NCBI GenBank assembly: GCA_020634435.1
Contig: JACKBS010000024.1
Location: 1-23,507, forward strand
Reading direction: 5' to 3'
Origin: Ardenticatenaceae bacterium
GTDB lineage: Bacteria; Chloroflexota; Anaerolineae; Promineifilales; Promineifilaceae
DNA: 23,507 bases
Both the position numbers and the translations under genes were made by a program. A model generated the notes under the pieces. The model was not told the origin of the DNA and made no database searches. It saw only the letters and a program-made list of their open reading frames with translations. Every line of letters starts with the position of its first letter. Position 1 is the stretch's first letter. Positions 22,355-23,507 of the stretch are shown here, piece by piece.

Positions 22355-23507
22355 TTGCGCCTCCGAAGCGCCAGACCGAAGCCAACCAGCAGCAAGGGAA
22401 AAACGGTGAGGTTGCAGATGCCGCCTGCGGGATTGCTGGTTGTGGTACTGGGTGGTGCAGCAGTAGCCGCCGCAGCCGGTTCCGTTGGTACAGATTCTGG
22501 TAAGCCAAATGGTTCGATGGTGGGGATGGCTTGAGCGGAAACGGCCGTTGGCGTGGGCGGAATCTCACGGGCAGGCAGATTCAAACTTTGCCGCCACGCT
22601 TGCTCCAACCCATCGACGTTGAAACCGTAGACCGCTTCTAGCGCCTCGTCGTATCCTTCGCCGTCAGCCAGGGTGAGAATGAGCGCTTGTAACTGTGCCT
22701 GGCCGTAGGTTTCCAGCAAGAAGGAGACCACGCTGTAGCTTTGGCTGTAGGCAATACCCGCTTCTGGCCCATGCGCCGAAAATGACCCGTTCAGGCTGCG
22801 CACCGGTTCAAAACTGTTGTTCTCAATGCCCGTGGCAATATCTGACAGCACGCGGTCGCTTGGTGTGCCTTCGGCATAGGTGGCCAAACCTTCTTCCAGC
22901 CAGGTGGGGCGACTGCCGCCGACGCAGCTGCGGCCAAACTGCCCCACCACCAGATGAGCCAGCTCGTGGCGCACGGTGGGCACACCCCAGCTTTCGGCAA
23001 TGCGCGGCGGCACGCCGATGAGGATGATGTTGTAATCGCTAAAAGCCACACCGCCGGCCCAATCCTGAATGTAGAGCACCGCGCCGCGCATATCGTCTGA
23101 TTCGCCGTAGATGAAGAGCTGCACTTCGCTGTCCAGAGTGATGCCCATCTCGTTTTGCAGCTGATCCAGCCCAGCAACGGCCGCTTCCAGCAATATCGGC
23201 CCCACGTCATCCCCTTCATACCAATGCAGGCGAATGTTGGGCGCGGAGACGGTTTGCCAATCGAAGCGATCATCGACGAAGGTGTGGCTTTGCTCGTCGG
23301 TGGTGGTCAGGTTGCCCTGGCTGTCGATAATTTGCCACGACCAGCGCAGCGTCGCTCCCGGCGGCGGATTGCCTGAGCGCACCATCTCCCAGGTCCATTC
23401 GGCCTGATTGCCATTGAGGGGGACGGGAACGGCCGTATTTGCCTCCAAACAGCTCGATTTGTCCACCTCGTAAACCAGATTCACCTCTGCCACATCGCTG
23501 GCATCGG
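22351..23507 (-). CDS. Gluzincin (peptidase-MA-like) exported metallopeptidase, partial
   Basis: The gene enters from the right edge, so its N-terminus is missing; 385 codons are visible. A beta-sandwich-like region (about the first 100 residues, EWTWEMVRSGNPPPGATLRW) precedes a zinc peptidase domain. The HExxH motif is HELAH at 22968-22954, followed by WLEEGLATYAEG, which carries the third-ligand glutamate; together these are the gluzincin signature of the peptidase MA family. Near the C-terminus lie a Pro/Thr/Ala-rich linker and a hydrophobic helix ending in RRRK, which would anchor the protein in the membrane with the enzyme outside. Its stop overlaps the binding-protein start (ATGA), so peptide release outside and uptake may be linked. 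Confidence 0.8.
   Translation of the reverse strand, partial: DASDVAEVNLVYEVDKSSCLEANTAVPVPLNGNQAEWTWEMVRSGNPPPGATLRWSWQIIDSQGNLTTTDEQSHTFVDDRFDWQTVSAPNIRLHWYEGDDVGPILLEAAVAGLDQLQNEMGITLDSEVQLFIYGESDDMRGAVLYIQDWAGGVAFSDYNIILIGVPPRIAESWGVPTVRHELAHLVVGQFGRSCVGGSRPTWLEEGLATYAEGTPSDRVLSDIATGIENNSFEPVRSLNGSFSAHGPEAGIAYSQSYSVVSFLLETYGQAQLQALILTLADGEGYDEALEAVYGFNVDGLEQAWRQSLNLPAREIPPTPTAVSAQAIPTIEPFGLPESVPTEPAAAATAAPPSTTTSNPAGGICNLTVFPLLLVGFGLALRRRK

Larger units (their letters stand above)
240..23436. repeat. Dispersed palindrome ACGGCCGT (23 copies)
   Basis: Copies start at 240, 501, 7465, 8692, 9957, 10197, 10892, 11900, 12114, 12989, 13064, 13514, 13659, 13984, 14060, 14344, 14671, 14886, 18545, 21081, 21919, 22541 and 23429. 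They occur in coding and non-coding DNA and in different reading frames, usually as AACGGCCGT. Chance predicts about 0.4 copies for an 8-mer in this length. The pattern recalls highly iterated palindromes such as cyanobacterial HIP1. Confidence 0.8.

Overview
The window looks like a chromosomal segment of an uncultured Chloroflexota bacterium (Anaerolineae/Ardenticatenia-like). This is an inference from gene style: PLP class-V epimerase-like, GT4, TSUP, peptide-binding lipoprotein and CHAT/TPR genes, TTG starts, and a very frequent 8-bp palindrome, ACGGCCGT. I counted 23 copies by eye, where chance predicts under one. No rRNA, convincing tRNA or CRISPR array was seen.

Left edge (1-627, minus strand): the 5' end of a permease gene and a small CxxC thioredoxin-like gene. 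They sit behind two ArsR-like inverted repeats, but no regulator gene is present. Positions 628-2070 are a stack of insertion sequences: an IS1595-type element with a likely -1 frameshift site, beside an IS21-type left end with the first 13 codons of an istA-like gene, which itself interrupts a decayed IS1-like transposase. Then come an AT-rich secreted beta-sandwich protein (2279-3673), 470 bp with no gene, and two further decayed IS elements (IS4/IS701-like and IS5-like).

Centre (6342-12653, plus strand): a GH51-like arabinofuranosidase lipoprotein, a small membrane protein, two GT4 glycosyltransferases with an 8-bp overlap, a class-V PLP enzyme of the isopenicillin-N-epimerase type, and an AhpD-like CxxC protein behind a palindromic site. 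The first four probably concern surface or extracellular polysaccharide. On the minus strand follow a membrane protein with a carbohydrate-binding-like module and a zinc ribbon, a TSUP exporter, and two small membrane proteins.

The main discovery candidate is at 15474-19874: one 1466-aa protein joining a TIR domain, a CHAT caspase-like protease domain, a STAND P-loop NTPase and a TPR tail. It has its own strong sigma70-type promoter with palindromes beside it. The architecture is that of a bacterial NLR-like immune or cell-death protein with two effectors in one chain. It is almost free of the genome's signature palindrome, which hints at horizontal acquisition or unusual composition.

Right edge (19891-23507): a block of 72-73 bp double-hairpin repeats surrounding a small GIY-YIG nuclease gene, the 3' scrap of a second peptide-binding-protein gene, a complete peptide-binding lipoprotein gene whose N-terminus is encoded by repeat DNA, and a gluzincin (HELAH) peptidase gene running off the window.
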